Below are positions 22,333-34,704 of a stretch of DNA of 64,000 bases, one piece after another (the stretch's first letter is position 1; each line of letters begins with the position of its first letter). The DNA is from Symsagittifera roscoffensis (Eukaryota > Xenacoelomorpha > Acoela > Convolutidae), in contig NC_087062.1 in assembly GCF_963678635.1 (NCBI RefSeq), forward strand, positions 15,239,789 through 15,303,788, in the 5' to 3' direction. A program made the position numbers and the translations under genes. The notes under the pieces are model-generated. The model made no database searches. It was not told where the DNA came from and worked only from the letters and a program-made list of their open reading frames with translations.

Positions 22333-25042
22333 CTGCCAATGTTGCTAGTACCACGAGACTCATTGATTAAAGTTCTGGAAGAAGTTTCCAAAACGCAAAG
22401 CCATGCCCGGGATCGCCTTTCACTAGCCATTCTGATGGAAGAAACTCTATCCTACTATGAAGCCCAGCTTCCTACCGACGTGGTCACTGTCAAAGAAGGC
22501 TTGCTAAAGAAGATTGCCGTTCCACTAGCTTCTCGGCAAACTTCATTTACGGTCTTTCATGCCATTCCAGTCCCGATTCCACAGTACGAGAAGGATAAAG
22601 CGATAATGTGAAAAACGGAAGCTCCCTAGTTGGCAATATCAGAGGACAGTATGGAAACTGCAGCATTAACGGAGTACAATCTGATACACTGCCTTGGATC
22701 TTCAAGATATCAGATTTGCCACGAAATGATCCCTACTGAGACAGGACACGGATCGTGCCTGGCAACTCTTTTCTTCAAAGGGAATCTAGACACACTGAAA
22801 GTATGCGACACCGAACAGATACAGTTAACTTCCACTAAAAAATCTAGGATTTGGGGTATGGCTGATCACATCAGCAACATCTGCTGCATGCACTCTTTTC
22901 AAGTCTGATGTAGAATCAACAACCGCCAGCGGAATAAAGAAGTTCCCGGGATGCCATATCTGCATTGTAACACTGGATTGTGGAAAACAGTTAGTAGGGC
23001 CTAATATAAAATATCGATCTCATTTAGCAACATGCGAACAGCTCCCAGCAATCAAGATCAACGTCCATTTTGAGGACCCGATCTCAAACTTGCTAAGCGA
23101 ATTGCCGAAATTGGAGGACATGCCATATTACGACCCAAAAACGGAAGCGGGAATCGAATTATTCAAGGAAGTAAAGAAGAAGCTGGAGGACATGCCCAGC
23201 TTCTTACCGACGTGGTCAGTGTCAAAGAAGGCTTGCTAATGAAGATTGCCGTTCCACTAGCTTCTCGGCAAACTTCATTTACGGTCTTCCATGCCATTCC
23301 AGTCCCGATTCCACAGTACGAGAAGGATAAAGTGATAATGTGGAAAACGGAAGCTCCCTACTTGGCAATATCAGAGGACAATATGGAAACTGCAGCATTA
23401 ACGGAGTACAATCTGATACACTGCCTTGGATCTTCAAGATATCAGATTTGCCACAAAACGATCCCTACTGAGACAAGACACGGATCGTGCCTGGCAACTC
23501 TTTTCTTCAAAGGGAATCTAGACACACTGAAAGTATGCGACACCGAACAGATACAGTTAACTTCCACTAAAAATCTAGGATTTGGGGTATGGCTGATCAC
23601 ATCAGCAAAATCTGCATGCACTCTTTTCGAGTCTGATATAGAATCAACAACCGCCAGCTGAATAGAGAAGTTCCCGGGATGCCATATCTGTATTGTAACA
23701 CTGGATTGTGAAAAACAGTTAGTAGGGCCTAATCTAAAATATTGATCTCATTTAGCAACATGCGAACAGCTCCCAGCAATCAAGATCAACGTCCATTTTG
23801 AGGACCCGATCTCAAACTTGCTAAGCGAATTGCCGAAATTGGAGGACATGCCATATTACGACCCAAAAACGGAAGCGGGAATCGAATTATTCAAGGAAGT
23901 AAGGAAGAAGCTGGAGGACATGCCCAGCTTCTTACCGACGTGGTCACTGTCAAAGAAGGCTTGCTTATGAAGATTGCCGTTCCACTAGCTTCTCGGCAAA
24001 CTTCACTTACGGTCTTCCATGCCATTTCAGTCCCGATTCCACAGTACGAGAAGGATAAAGCGTTAATGTGGAAAAAGGAAGCTCCCTACTTGGCAAAATC
24101 AGAGGACAATATGGAAACTGCAGCATTAACGGAGTACAATCTGATACACTGCCTGGATCTTCAAGATATCAGATCTGCCACGAAATGATCCCTACTGAGA
24201 CAGGACGCGGATCGTGCCTGGCAATTCTTTTCTTCAAAGGGAATCTAAACACACTGAAAGTATGCGACACCGAACAGATCCAGTTAACTTCCACTGAAAA
24301 AGCAGAAAGTCTAGGATTTTGGGTATGGCTGATCACATCAGCAACATCTGCGTGCACCCTTTTCGAGTCTGATAAAGAATCAACAACCGCCAGCGGATTA
24401 GAGAAGTTCCCCGGATGCCATATATGCACTGTAATACTGGATTGTGGAAAACAGTTAGTAAGGCCTAATATAAAATATCGATCTCATTTAGCAACATGCG
24501 AACAGCTCCCAGCAATCAAGATCAACGTCCATTTTCAGGACCCGATCTCAAACTTGCTAAGCGAATTGCCAAAATTGGAGGACATGCCATATTACGAATC
24601 AAGAACGGAAGCGGGAATCGAATTATTCAAGGAAGTAGAGAAGAAGCTACTCAAAATCCCAAACCTTCAAAACCAAAAGCAGATAAAGAAAAGAGCAAAG
24701 CCGCTAGCGCTGAATTTGAGAAAACTTCGACCTTCGTTAGCAAGAGTGTTTGATGATCGACTGACATTAAAAAATTCATTGTTAATGAGTACAATTTCCT
24801 TCATAGGCTCGATGTTTCTCCATGCACTTTTCATGCAGATCTACCACAAATGTGAAAAGAAGAGAATTGACCTTACGCTACTTTCGACAACTCCACTAAC
24901 ACAAGAATCAAATGCTGACTCCAGTGAACCCACAGCTCCATTTCAAGAAGCACTGGAAGATCACACGAACAGAATAAAGTTGGAGATGACAATGGAACTC
25001 AATAACAGGAACACCACCAGGATTTATTCAATCAATGAATGA

Positions 25043-25309
25043 AAACAAAGTACCACTGAAAGAACACTAGGACTTATATTACACCTTAGAATCGTATCAC
25101 TTTAAAGAAAATATTACCACAAGTCTTAACATCTTCTTGATAAAATCTATTTATCCAAGCGCTGAATATTTGTAAACATATATTCTCTGACCAACGGACT
25201 GTGTGTGGAACACTAGAGGACATTAAAATGTCATTCTACAATTTCTACAAAAAGAAGGGCAGAGTGCGGAAAAACTTTCAAACCGTGGCAACCTTTTCAA
25301 GGATGGTAG
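25043..25309 (+). other. E1 3' untranslated region
   Basis: Between the env stop and the 3' LTR. A purine-rich run (aaaaagaagggcagag) lies at about 25,250 and another (aaggatggtag) directly before the LTR; the latter is where a polypurine tract is expected, although it is degenerate. Confidence 0.5.
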
Positions 25310-25847
25310 TGTCACATCCCTACACTCCATTTACAGTTGGACTTATTATTTGACCAAACCAAATTCAAGACCCTATTTGATATTTACGACCACGGACTAT
25401 ATTTTCTGTGAGATCACCAGAAGATGTGAACGAGGGGACTAGCAAACATCATTAAGAAAGAAACAGGAAGTAATCATTTGAACTCAAATAAGAAACTCCG
25501 AAAAAGGCTTGATGATGAAAAACAGAGTGGCCAACCTTACCGATAATTTTGTTAAATAAATTTGATGAGTGTATATAATAATATATAATCTTGGTTTATA
25601 AACTTTGCAAAATCACTCGAGAGATATCCGCGAGAGTGACCAGCTGGATTTGAAACTAAAGCCTCTGCTTAATTTCTTTCTCTGTCCTTTGAGCTTTCAA
25701 GAGGAATACCGACCTGCGAACTGAACGACATCCGATTTATCTCTCGGGCATTGAACTTTCCTCGTCATTTGGAAAGCGACTAAATAACAAACTCAGTAAT
25801 ACTCAGAGCAATCTTAAGAGACCTTAGTGATATAGTGAGACACAACA
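25310..25847 (+). repeat. E1 3' LTR
   Basis: Starts TGTCACATCCC and ends ACACAACA, followed by target duplication GATGG (25,848-25,852). Same internal blocks as the 5' LTR, including 'gaacgaggggactagcaaac', AATAAA near 25,555 and the TATA-rich 'gtatataataatatataatc'. Confidence 0.85.
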
Positions 25848-25852
25848 GATGG

Positions 25853-26440
25853 AGGAAGCTTTAATCGAAAACGCCCAAATTTTTCGCTGATTACGGATTA
25901 ATAAATGTCCACCTGTGAAAAAGCCTTCAGCAATCAGAATAGTGTGAAAATTTCAAGTAGGTTAGCCTTAAAGACAATTTAGCGACGACCGACAGCAGCA
26001 TAAACACAGTTTTAAGCGCTCAATTTACATGCGATATGGTGTACAGAAGAGCTCTTGGCACAACGCGATCCATAGATGGCAATCCAAGTGCAGTGGCCAT
26101 GGAAACCATGCCGAGACCATGAAGATTCTGGAAGATTTATCAAAAATAGCAATAAAGATCTTCAAAATATGTGGCTTTTTATAAGTCAGCAAAAACATGA
26201 ATATATCTTGAAAAGCGTTTATGTTGACTCTGCATCTCAGCAAACGAAAATGCAATTTTGTCCTGTCAATAAACAAAAAAGTTTCAAAAGTTTACGAGAT
26301 CCTTCGAAAATTCTTCAAGATATTTAGTGATATTTAGGAAAATTGCAATAACTTTTGTAAAATTACTCTATGTGAAAATTCTGTTTGCGAAATTTAATTT
26401 TTCAATAATTATCATGACTGAGAAATGATGCAATATTATA
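25853..26440. other. Intergenic, nothing recognised
   Basis: Flank between E1 and the E2-family fragment. Frames of about 83 codons occur on both strands near 26,025-26,330 without motifs. Confidence 0.4.
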
Positions 26441-27783
26441 TACAAAAACAGAATATGAATTCCTAATCCTTTGATCAAAACATCCAACAGTTTTATTCAC
26501 AGATCATAGACTTATAATTTTTCTGTTCACACAAAAATCAATTCCAAACCATAGTATTTTTAGATTTTATTTTTTTCTAATGAAATTTTCAAACCTACAT
26601 ATAGTTTGTACAGCAGGTAAAAACCTTGTTTTGCTAGATATACTTAGCTGAAACACACCGCTTGAACTGATAACAATGGTTTTAACTGATTGTGGTGTCG
26701 CTAAAAAACAACTGTTAGCGATACCACAAAAAAAAAGAAATTCTTCCTTGCAACATTGACGCAACATCACCACGACTAGAATGTAAATATGCAGTAAAAA
26801 CTGCCTCTGATACTAAACAAAAAAACACACTTTCAAACCAATAACATAATCATCATGGATAAAAAGTAATACACAACAAAAGAACCATACCGAAATAACT
26901 TATTCCCAATAATAGAAAAAGAAAACCCAACAGAAACCATAAACTTGCAGGGCTATCCCAAGTCGAACCAAAAATATACAATCAAAAAGATTTTTAATTT
27001 ACAAGACACCTTGGATAATATACATCACTCAAAAACAAATTTCACAAAATTTTGCTACCAAACACAGAAAAAATGACACTGCAGTTATTATAAAAAAACC
27101 AAATCTTGACCCTTGCATCCGAGAGTTTAAATCTTGGCAAAAATATAAAACAAAACCGATAAAAGCAATAAAAGCCGATATCACAAATCTAAAAAATCAA
27201 ATCTTATTTCGATTTTTCCTAAAATTTAAAAGTACGACAATAAACGAAAACACTGACCTGTTAGAATATCACGCTCTTCAAACAAAAGTACCCTGTCTCC
27301 CACTAGGCTGAATTTAAATTGCATTTCACATTTCATTTTCCCTGCATACAAAAGGACATGCAGGATTAAAAACAAACAAATTCAAATTTCACTCAAATTT
27401 TATACTTTCCAAATACACCAATTTGGATAAAAGTAATATGCAAGGATTACAAAACATGTTAATTGATTAAACCTTTCCCACAACAAAAGCAAATAGCAGA
27501 AAAACAAGCTTTCAAAGGACAAAGTCTTTATTTCAATCACAGAATCTTATTTGATACCAAAGGTCCTATATCACCCTCCTCAGAAGAAAATTCATAAATA
27601 ATGGTAATAGTACAGGCGTTTACACACTATATAGCACTCAACGCTGTACCTCACTGCAACGCTTATTATGCTTTTACAATGTTTTAGGAACACTGGATAG
27701 CAAAAAAATTGGATTACCAGAAATCCTTGTCACAGACAATGGGACAGAATTTATAAACAACGAAATCATAACACTATATGGTG
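26440..27783 (+). pseudogene. E2-family pol fragment, inverted copy (RNase H end to integrase)
   Basis: Plus-strand remnant homologous to the minus-strand element to its right. Recognisable are the RNase H end (FSNLHIV then TAGKNL near 26,585-26,630), linker sequence, and the integrase core at about 27,600-27,780 whose DNA still spells the second catalytic region (gtcacagacaatgggacag). Many stops and frameshifts. It starts abruptly within RNase H and stops at 27,783, where the minus-strand copy begins in the opposite orientation. It is 5'-truncated and has no LTR. Confidence 0.75.
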
Positions 27784-28620
27784 ATAGTCCTAGAATTGTG
27801 GCTATCTGTGAATTATAAGCTAAGGGGAAAATTTCATTCTGTTGACCGCTCGGTGTATTTTGTATCATTTCCATTCTGATACATCTTAGGCATTACTGAA
27901 GTGAACGGTTCATTCCTTCGACAAAACCATTAGTCAATGGGGCATGAGACATTCGTGGATTATGCTTAATGTTTTAAAGAGAGCATAATGTGATGAGTTC
28001 ATTTTTTTTGAATTCAGTGCCATTATCGGTGACAAGGATTTCTGGTAATCCAAGTTTTGCTATCCAGTGTTCGTAAAGTGTTGTATAGGCATAACAGGCA
28101 TTAGCATGAGGTACAGGGTTGAGAGCTACATATTGTGTAAATGCATCAACTATAACCATTATTTATGAGTTTCCTTCTGAGGAGGGTGATTTTAGTCCTT
28201 TTGTATCAAATGAAATTCTGTGGTTAAAATATAATTTTTGTCCTATAAAGTTCTGTTTTTCTGCTGTTTGTTTCTGATGTGGGTAGGGTTTTTTTAACTG
28301 GCATGTTATGCAATCGTTACATTAAAATTTATTCCAAATCATGCATTTGGAAAGTAAAAATTTTGGATAAAATTGAGTTTTTTTTCTGATCCTGCATGTC
28401 TTTTTGTATTTAAGGAATGTGAAATATGAAATTCTAGGAGTATCATACTTAGTAGTAAACAGAGTACTTTTATTTCAAATGTTTGGTATTCCAAAACATC
28501 GGGGTTCTCGCTAATGGATGTGTTATTAAATTTTCTGAAGTATCTAAGAAGAGTTTTGTTACCTAGAACTGTCATTTCTGCTTTTACGGGTTGTGTTTTA
28601 TATATGTACCAAGATTTAAG
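27784..28620 (-). pseudogene. E2 integrase, truncated
   Basis: Zinc finger on the minus strand near 28,450-28,290 (EFHISHSLNTKRHAG, then a CxxC region upstream of the core). Catalytic core at 28,220-27,974 with the first Asp in RISFDTKG and the second in ILVTDNGTEF. The frame then shifts; SHAPLTNGFVEGMNRSL near 27,950-27,900 includes the third acidic residue (Glu). FPLAYNSQ follows before the sequence breaks at 27,784. Confidence 0.8.
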
Positions 28621-28899
28621 TTGTCTAATGACTGGTTCAAGGTTTTAATATTTTGGTTAAGTTGTTTTCTCTGTGGCTCTTTGAAAAATATTTTCAATTT
28701 CCGCTTTGAAAGAGGTATATTATCTAGAGGGTCGTGTAGATTAAAAACTTGAATTATAGTATAATTTAAGTCTAAATCTGGAGGTCTTGAAAATTTTATT
28801 TTATCAGTTATATTTTTTTTGTACTTAGGGGAATAGGTCTGTCCTATACCTTTTTTTTAAAGTAGTTTTTGTTGTGTATTGTTTTTGATCCATGATGAA

Positions 28900-30600
28900 T
28901 ATGGTATCGGTATAAATGTAGAGTTTCAGAGTTTCCTTACAAGTCTACTTAGTAGTGTTTATTTTGGCAATCTAGATATAATGGAAAATGTTGTAAATTA
29001 TTTTTTGTGCACTGTCAAGGTCGGTTTTTACTGCGTTTTTGCATTCTAGTCGTGGTGATGTTTCGTCTTTTGCAAGGAAAAAATTAATAGTTTGTGGTTT
29101 TTCCACTGTTGTTTTTCTTGATAATAATTCAGGAAGTGTGTTTCGACAGAGTGTGTCTGGTAATGCAAGGTTTTTTCCTGCAGTCCAAACTATATGTAAA
29201 TTTGAGAATCTCAAAAAAATTCAGTAAAAACTATAAATTTTATGGTTCGGATTTGACTTTTGATGCAATTAGAAAAATTATAAGTCTATGATCTGTAAAT
29301 AGAACTGTTGGATGTTTTGATCCAAGTATTGAAAACTCATATTCTGTGAGAGTATATTTTAAAGCTGTGCTTTCTCTCATAAGTGTAGAGAGTTTAAGTT
29401 CGGCTTGTGTAAATAGTCTTGAGTTTGCTGAAAAAGGTTCATTTTGTTTGTTCCTTTGTGTGTTTGTAATAATGCTGCGCCGATTCTGAAATTGAAGGCG
29501 TCGCACATAGCATAAAATGGTTGATCTGGATCTGAGATGGTGTTTGATATTTGTTCAGTGAGAAAATTTTTTTTTCTTCAAATAGTTTTTGGTGTTCTGT
29601 TGTCCATTCGAAATTATTTTGTCTGAGAATATCATAAAATGGTCATAAATAAAGTTGCATTTTATAAACGTATTTACCTAAGAAATTGAGCATTCCAAGT
29701 TTGATGATTGTGTCTATGCGAGATTTTAATGAAGTGATCGTATTTCCTTCGATAAAATGTCTTAGGAATATAACACGGATGAGAAGAAAATGTGATTTGA
29801 CTGGGGCTGCTTTCATGTTTCGCTAAGTGGAATTTGGTGGCGTTTTTCCATTATTTTAAAGTTTTCGTGTTTTGTTCTTGATTGCATGAAAACATCGTCT
29901 AAATAAATTATAACAATTTTACTGAGAAGAAGTGGTCACAAAAATTTTACTCATAAATAGTGAAAATGCTGCTGGTTTTATGGAAGTTCCATAGAAAAGT
30001 CTAAACAAAAATCGTATTGTTGATTTCCAATAACGAATTGTGTTAAGCTTCGTGATTGTTCATTCAGTGGCAATTGATTATATGCGCTGTTCGTGTCAGC
30101 TGTTGTAAAATATTTACCGTTTATTTTTATTAGAATAAATTGAATTGTTTCTATGGGCCAATGTCATTTAGATTCGTCAATAAGTGAATTGAGGTGTCTA
30201 GCGTCTCGAACAATTTTTAATGATTCTCCTTTAGCGAGAATGGTAATGGGATTTATGATTGTGTTTCTTTTTGGTTGTTCTTCTTTATTAACTGGAGAAT
30301 TGATTTTGTATTGTTCTAAAATATCTACTAATTTATTGATTTTATCTTGTAAAAGAATTGGAACCATACTTACTCGTAGTTTTTTTGAAAATTGGGTCAA
30401 GTTTCAGAGGTAGATGTAGTGGTGATTTCACTTTTCCAACAATAATTTTAGATGTGTAGTTAAGTAGTAGTTCTGCTAGTTGCTCAAATTCCTGCTGTGA
30501 ATTTTGAGAATATTGAAAATTAAACATGGTAAAAAATTTCGGTTGTTCTGTGGTATAAATTGATATCTGAAAGGTTTGTTTTTCGTTTTGGATCACTATT
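28900..30600 (-). pseudogene. E2 reverse transcriptase and RNase H
   Basis: RT palm begins near 30,400 (KLRVSMVPILLQDKINKLVD, ARHLNSLIDESK), then the fingers/palm block near 30,110-30,030 (KINGKYFTTADTNSAYNQ) and the catalytic IIYLDDVFMQS at about 29,920-29,885. RNase H near 29,506-28,972 (ANSRLFTQAELKLSTLMRE, HPTVLFTDHRLI, HIVWTAGKNLALPDTLCRN). Broken by several frameshifts and stops between 30,000 and 29,500. Confidence 0.85.
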
Positions 30601-31880
30601 TATTTTATTGAAGGATAATTCTTCGTTAGGAATTGTTGAATGGCATATATCTAATAACTTCAATGTGTTATTTACTCGATATGCTGTTTCTACTGTGGGA
30701 GAAAGTGTTGCATTAGTTTCACAATATCCTAAAAACCCTAGGGGTAACGTTATTTTATATGGACAATTTTTGTATTTTTTGTGTATTTGATTGATGAGAT
30801 TGTTCCTCGAAAAAATTATGAATTGGCTGGAATTCAAGGTCTGTGTAGTCGGTGTTTGTTTTGTTTCATGTTGTATTGATGGGCTTGTCTCATTGAGAAG
30901 TTATATACATATCCTGCTAATGGTTTCAGGTGTTTTCGTTCTTGATTGTATATTGGGTAAAATTTGGAAAAAAAAGGAGAATTGTTTATTTAATCTTTGA
31001 TAGAACACAAGAATTGTGTTTTCATTCTTATATATTTATCCTTTATATGTATTTTGCTATTTAGGATCATAATAGTGGGGAGATATTTAGTAATAAATCG
31101 TATTCCAACGATATTGTGTTTATATCTGTGATATGAAAGGTTTGTTTGAAAGATTTATTTAAAAGTTTATTTGTTCCATTGTTCGAGTGGGAACAAAGAG
31201 TAATTGAATTTTCCAAAATTTGTTAAAATTGATCCTTGTGCTGTAGCAAATCTTCTTGAGGTCTTTGAAGGTAACAAGTTGGGACCTAAGGTTTGTATTT
31301 CATTCCATGTAGGATTATTTTTAATTTTTGATTCTGCTCCTGGGTCTATTAAGAAATCAATTTCGAGGTCTGGTAATTGAAAATCTTTGCTTTTTGGACT
31401 TTCTAAGAGAAGTGGGATTGTCCAATATTCTTGTTTAGATAGTTCTACTTTATTTGCTGTGTTTTGGTATATATTGTTTGTATTTGAACTTCCTTTAATG
31501 AGTCGTGAATGATATTTAATTGTGATTTAGTTGCATGGATGTTGTTAGGTATTGTAATTCTAAATTTTCTGTTTCTTCCAGTTTCATAGTGATTCAAACT
31601 GGTTCTAGTGTGTCTACTAGTTTTCGAAATTCTATATCAAGTTCTCGAATTGAAGATGGATTCGATGCTCGCTTTTTTATCGCTTTTTTAAAATTGTGGT
31701 GATAGAGTCATCTTCAAGATTTCTGTCATTTTTGTGTTTTTATAACAATGCGTATGAAGGAAATATGCTTTTCTTACTAACGTTACGATTCTTACTGCAA
31801 GTTGTTTCCTTGTTTCATTAGGGATTCTACGAATTTCGTTGCATAAAAGTTTTTGATGTTGTTTATTTTTTCCAGAGTCA
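30600..31880 (-). pseudogene. E2 protease and protease-RT linker
   Basis: Aspartic protease motif encoded on the minus strand at about 31,375-31,330: EIDFLIDPGAESKIKN. DPGA stands where DTGA or DSGA is usual, an odd active-site variant or a mutation. FATAQGSILTNFGKFNYS follows. The linker is open as a 105-codon frame at 30,837-30,520 (YKNCPYKITLPLGFLGYC). Confidence 0.65.
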
Positions 31881-34390
31881 AAGGTTTATGAAAAACCTTG
31901 TTTGAATCTTTTCCAGTCTGAGTTAATACCAATAGGTGAAACTGGAAACCATTTTTGGGCTGCACCAGCAAGTGAAGTTTGGATTAGAACTGTGCGTCTA
32001 TTTAACCAATTTTGATGTAGAAGCGTATTTACTGGTTCAAGTCCTATATTTACAATTAAATTAGCTGTGACTGCGTTGAAATATTCTTCTACTGGGTATT
32101 TAGAATCTGTTCTTGTGAATACGATTAGTGGTTTGTTAGAATATATAGAAGATCCACCCATACGGTATGGATTCATAGTCATTTGTAGTATTTCTGCGGC
32201 ATTTGGTGTTTGCGAAAAATTTGTAAGCTGTGTTTTTGTGATTTCATGTTGTAAAAAATACGGCAGTGAGATTTCATTTTGCATTTGAGTTGGTTGATAA
32301 TCTTGTGTATTTAAAGATAGAAATTTATTAATATTTGATGCTGCATTTTGTCTTGTTTGTCCTGTTTGTTCATTTCGTGTATATGGTTCAAAAAGATCTG
32401 GTTGATCAATAGGATCTGGTTAATAAAAAGGATCTGGTTGATCAATATTCCAATTATGATTTTGTTGATTTGTGATAAATTGTTGTTGGTTTTGGCTATA
32501 ATAATCTTCATTTTCTGTGCAATGTGGTTGATTCCTTGTATGATGTTTATTAGTCGTGTTTTTGTTTTGCTGGAAAAATGGATAGTTTTAGCTACAATCC
32601 ACCGTAGTTCGTGGTTGATCGTTGAAAAATACTGAGTGAGAGGCTGGTTGTGGTACATTTTGATTATAGATTTGTGCTCGTGATTGATTTTGACTGTTCA
32701 CATAAGAGGAATTTGATATTTTGAATTTTGCAAAAAGGTTGTAGTTATGATCTGAAAAGTTGTTTCTATTAGACGTTTTTTGTTTATTTGTTTGTCGTGA
32801 TGTCGTTACAGGTTTAAATGTTTGATAATTCATTTGTAATAATTTTTGAATGACAGAAAGCTTTACTGTAGATTGTATAGTTGTTTGCGGAAATGCTGTG
32901 TTTTTGTTTTTTGGAGTTGTAAGTGTAGGATGAATGGGGGAAATGCTTTGCTGTGTTGTTGTTGGCAGTGTTTCGACTATTTCTTTTTTATGAAATGTGT
33001 TGAAGACTGAATATCTTGTTGTCTAAGATTGCTTGTTCCATTTAAATTTTCTTGTGTTTTGATGAATGTGGAGTTTAAGCTTTCCAGTCCTGTCAGTGAA
33101 CATTGCATGTTAATTGAAAGGTGTTGCACTAAAAGTAGGTGGAGGTATTTTAATATAGTTTTTATTGACAGAAATAGTATTGATTGCTTCACTTGATATA
33201 TCAGTTGTTAGATTAATAAATTATGGATGAGACCAATCAGGGTCCCAAACATAATCTGTTTCATCTGCTAATACAGTTTCATTGTCTGCATTTTGCGTAC
33301 GAAAACTTTTTTTATAGTGCTATGAGATCAATGTTATGTATGGACAAAATAATCAATTACAAACTATGCTAGTATTCTTTGTAAATCATGTTTGACATTT
33401 TGTGAGATTTGGTAACTTATATGGATTTCATGGATTTTATATAAAAATTTTGAGAAAAAAAAAAGATTTTTTTTGTCTTACAGATGAATGTCGGGATGTT
33501 TGAGTTGATGATTCATTTTGTGTTTTTTTTTCAAATCTAGTTTAGATAGATAGCTATAAATAATTGAAAAAACGACACTCGAGAATTTTGAATTTGCTCT
33601 TTGTTAATTTTGGTGTTGTATATTTTTATTGGCTTGAAAATTTTCGAGAATTCTGTATCTATAACATGTGTTTGTTTTTGATGTGTTGGGTGATTTAATT
33701 TGGATGATAAGATTTCGATTGTGAATATACAGTAATATAATGTGATATTACATATACCTTTGAGATAGTAGTCAAAAATTTGTCGTTTTGTTCTTATTCC
33801 AGGAAATTCTTGTTTACATGGGCTGTTTCCTTTTTTCAAATAGACTTACAATTAGGTTGTGACAAAAAGATCACTTTGTGGTTCTATGAAAATGGAAGTA
33901 TCGATTTATCATCAAAATTTTTGTTATATTCGATTATTTATTATTTTGTAGACTTGTTAATGTGTAACATTGAACATGTTTTATTAGATGGTTCCAATTA
34001 TATAAGCTTATTGGTTTGTTTAAGTATGACTTTTTAATTTTGCGTCTTCCTTTAATTGATAATGGTGTTCTAGCTTCTGAGTCTGAAAAATCCTTAATTA
34101 TTCTTAATTATTGAATCTTTTAAATCTTGAAGCTCCTGTATTGTGTTCGTTTTGAAAATCGCGTTTCTTCGTTTTGAAAATCGTCTTTTGATAATTTGAA
34201 TTTGTTTCGTTGAAATTGTTTTCCGTGTTTGTCTTTGACCTAATATATCCTATCTTTTGTCTCTGCGGTGTGATTACAAGATCGTATCTGTCGTTTTTAA
34301 TTAAACAATTACGTAATATGATTTTTTGTTTACTGCCTAGATTGCCTTTTGACATAAGGTTTAGGATGATGGATGCAATATTTGGGGGTT
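31881..34390 (-). pseudogene. E2 gag, inner copy
   Basis: Capsid-like part at 32,284-31,886, open for 132 codons (DSKYPVEEYFNAVTANLI, RRTVLIQTSLAGAAQKWF, DWKRFKQGFS). Upstream are a low-complexity Gln/Asn/Pro segment with repeats of 'gatcaaccagatcc' (32,370-32,450), and N-terminal blocks up to about 34,355 (IILRNCLIKNDRYDLVITPQ). Interrupted by stops. The 5' half is paralleled by 34,705-36,950. Confidence 0.65.
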
Positions 34391-34704
34391 AGAGTTTTTT
34401 TATTCCTAAACTGTTAGTTCTTACGGTTTTTGTGTGGTTATCTTAACTTGGGGCTTAGATTGTCGTGGTTGACGGGTTGAAGAGAGAGCATATCGTTTTG
34501 TGAGAATGATTTTTTACTTTCTCGTGACTAGTTTTCAATTTATGAGTTACTTACTTAATCTTACCTAGGGGTTGTGATTGGTGATCGAGGGTTGGAGAAG
34601 AGTAAATCAGTCCCCAAGGTTCAGGTAAAGTTAAAACACAGGTAGACCGTAAGGTTCTGTATTATGGCTTACTAATTAATTAATGGTTTTAGCCTGGGTC
34701 ATTT

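Larger units (their letters stand above)
20010..24640 (+). repeat. Tandem array within E1 env, 1,063-bp unit
   Basis: The marker 'accgacgtggtcactgtcaaa' (or single-base variants) recurs near 20,017, 20,347, 21,080, 21,411, 22,143, 22,474, 23,207 and 23,935. The spacing alternates at about 330 and 733 bp, giving a 1,063-bp period for three units, then two shorter steps (about 733 and 728 bp) that lack the 330-bp segment. Units starting at about 20,192, 21,255 and 22,318 are nearly identical, far closer than the two LTRs are to each other. The 330-bp segment begins with inverted repeats and re-enters env at the point first seen near 19,195. Confidence 0.9.
18486..25042 (+). pseudogene. E1 env (fusion glycoprotein) remnant with internal amplification
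   Basis: A decayed envelope-like gene. N-terminal part from about 18,486; a furin-type site RQKR encoded near 18,703, followed at once by a hydrophobic Gly/Ala-rich fusion-peptide-like segment (ALAIAALVSVGLFGG); then a heptad-like region (ENIDRLSELARQIAENV). The ectodomain carries conserved Cys pairs (FPGCHICTVTLDC). The last copy is open for 324 codons (24,068-25,042). It ends with a transmembrane segment near residues 245-265 (STISFIGSMFLHALFMQI) and a cytoplasmic tail. Stops (for example TGA at about 19,000 and TAA at about 19,220), frame changes and the tandem array make it non-functional. The layout of cleavage site, fusion peptide and C-terminal anchor is that of class I-type retroelement Env/F proteins; family assignment is inferred from architecture only. 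Confidence 0.75.
11663..25847 (+). mobile_element. E1: env-bearing Ty3/Gypsy-type LTR element, defective
   Basis: A 14.2-kb insertion bounded by two related LTRs and by GATGG on both sides (11,658-11,662 and 25,848-25,852), a 5-bp target-site duplication. Order inside: PBS-like TGG, degraded gag leader, RNase H remnant, integrase (zinc finger, DDE triad, C-terminal domain), Pro-rich tail, coiled coil plus macro domain, an antisense frame, then env. Gag, protease and reverse transcriptase are missing: leader sequence runs directly into the end of RNase H at about 12,715. All sense frames carry stops or frameshifts, so it cannot move by itself. Its length is inflated by the env tandem array (about 4.5 kb). 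The gene order pol-env is that of retrovirus-like Ty3/Gypsy elements; assignment to a named lineage is not possible by eye. Confidence 0.9.
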
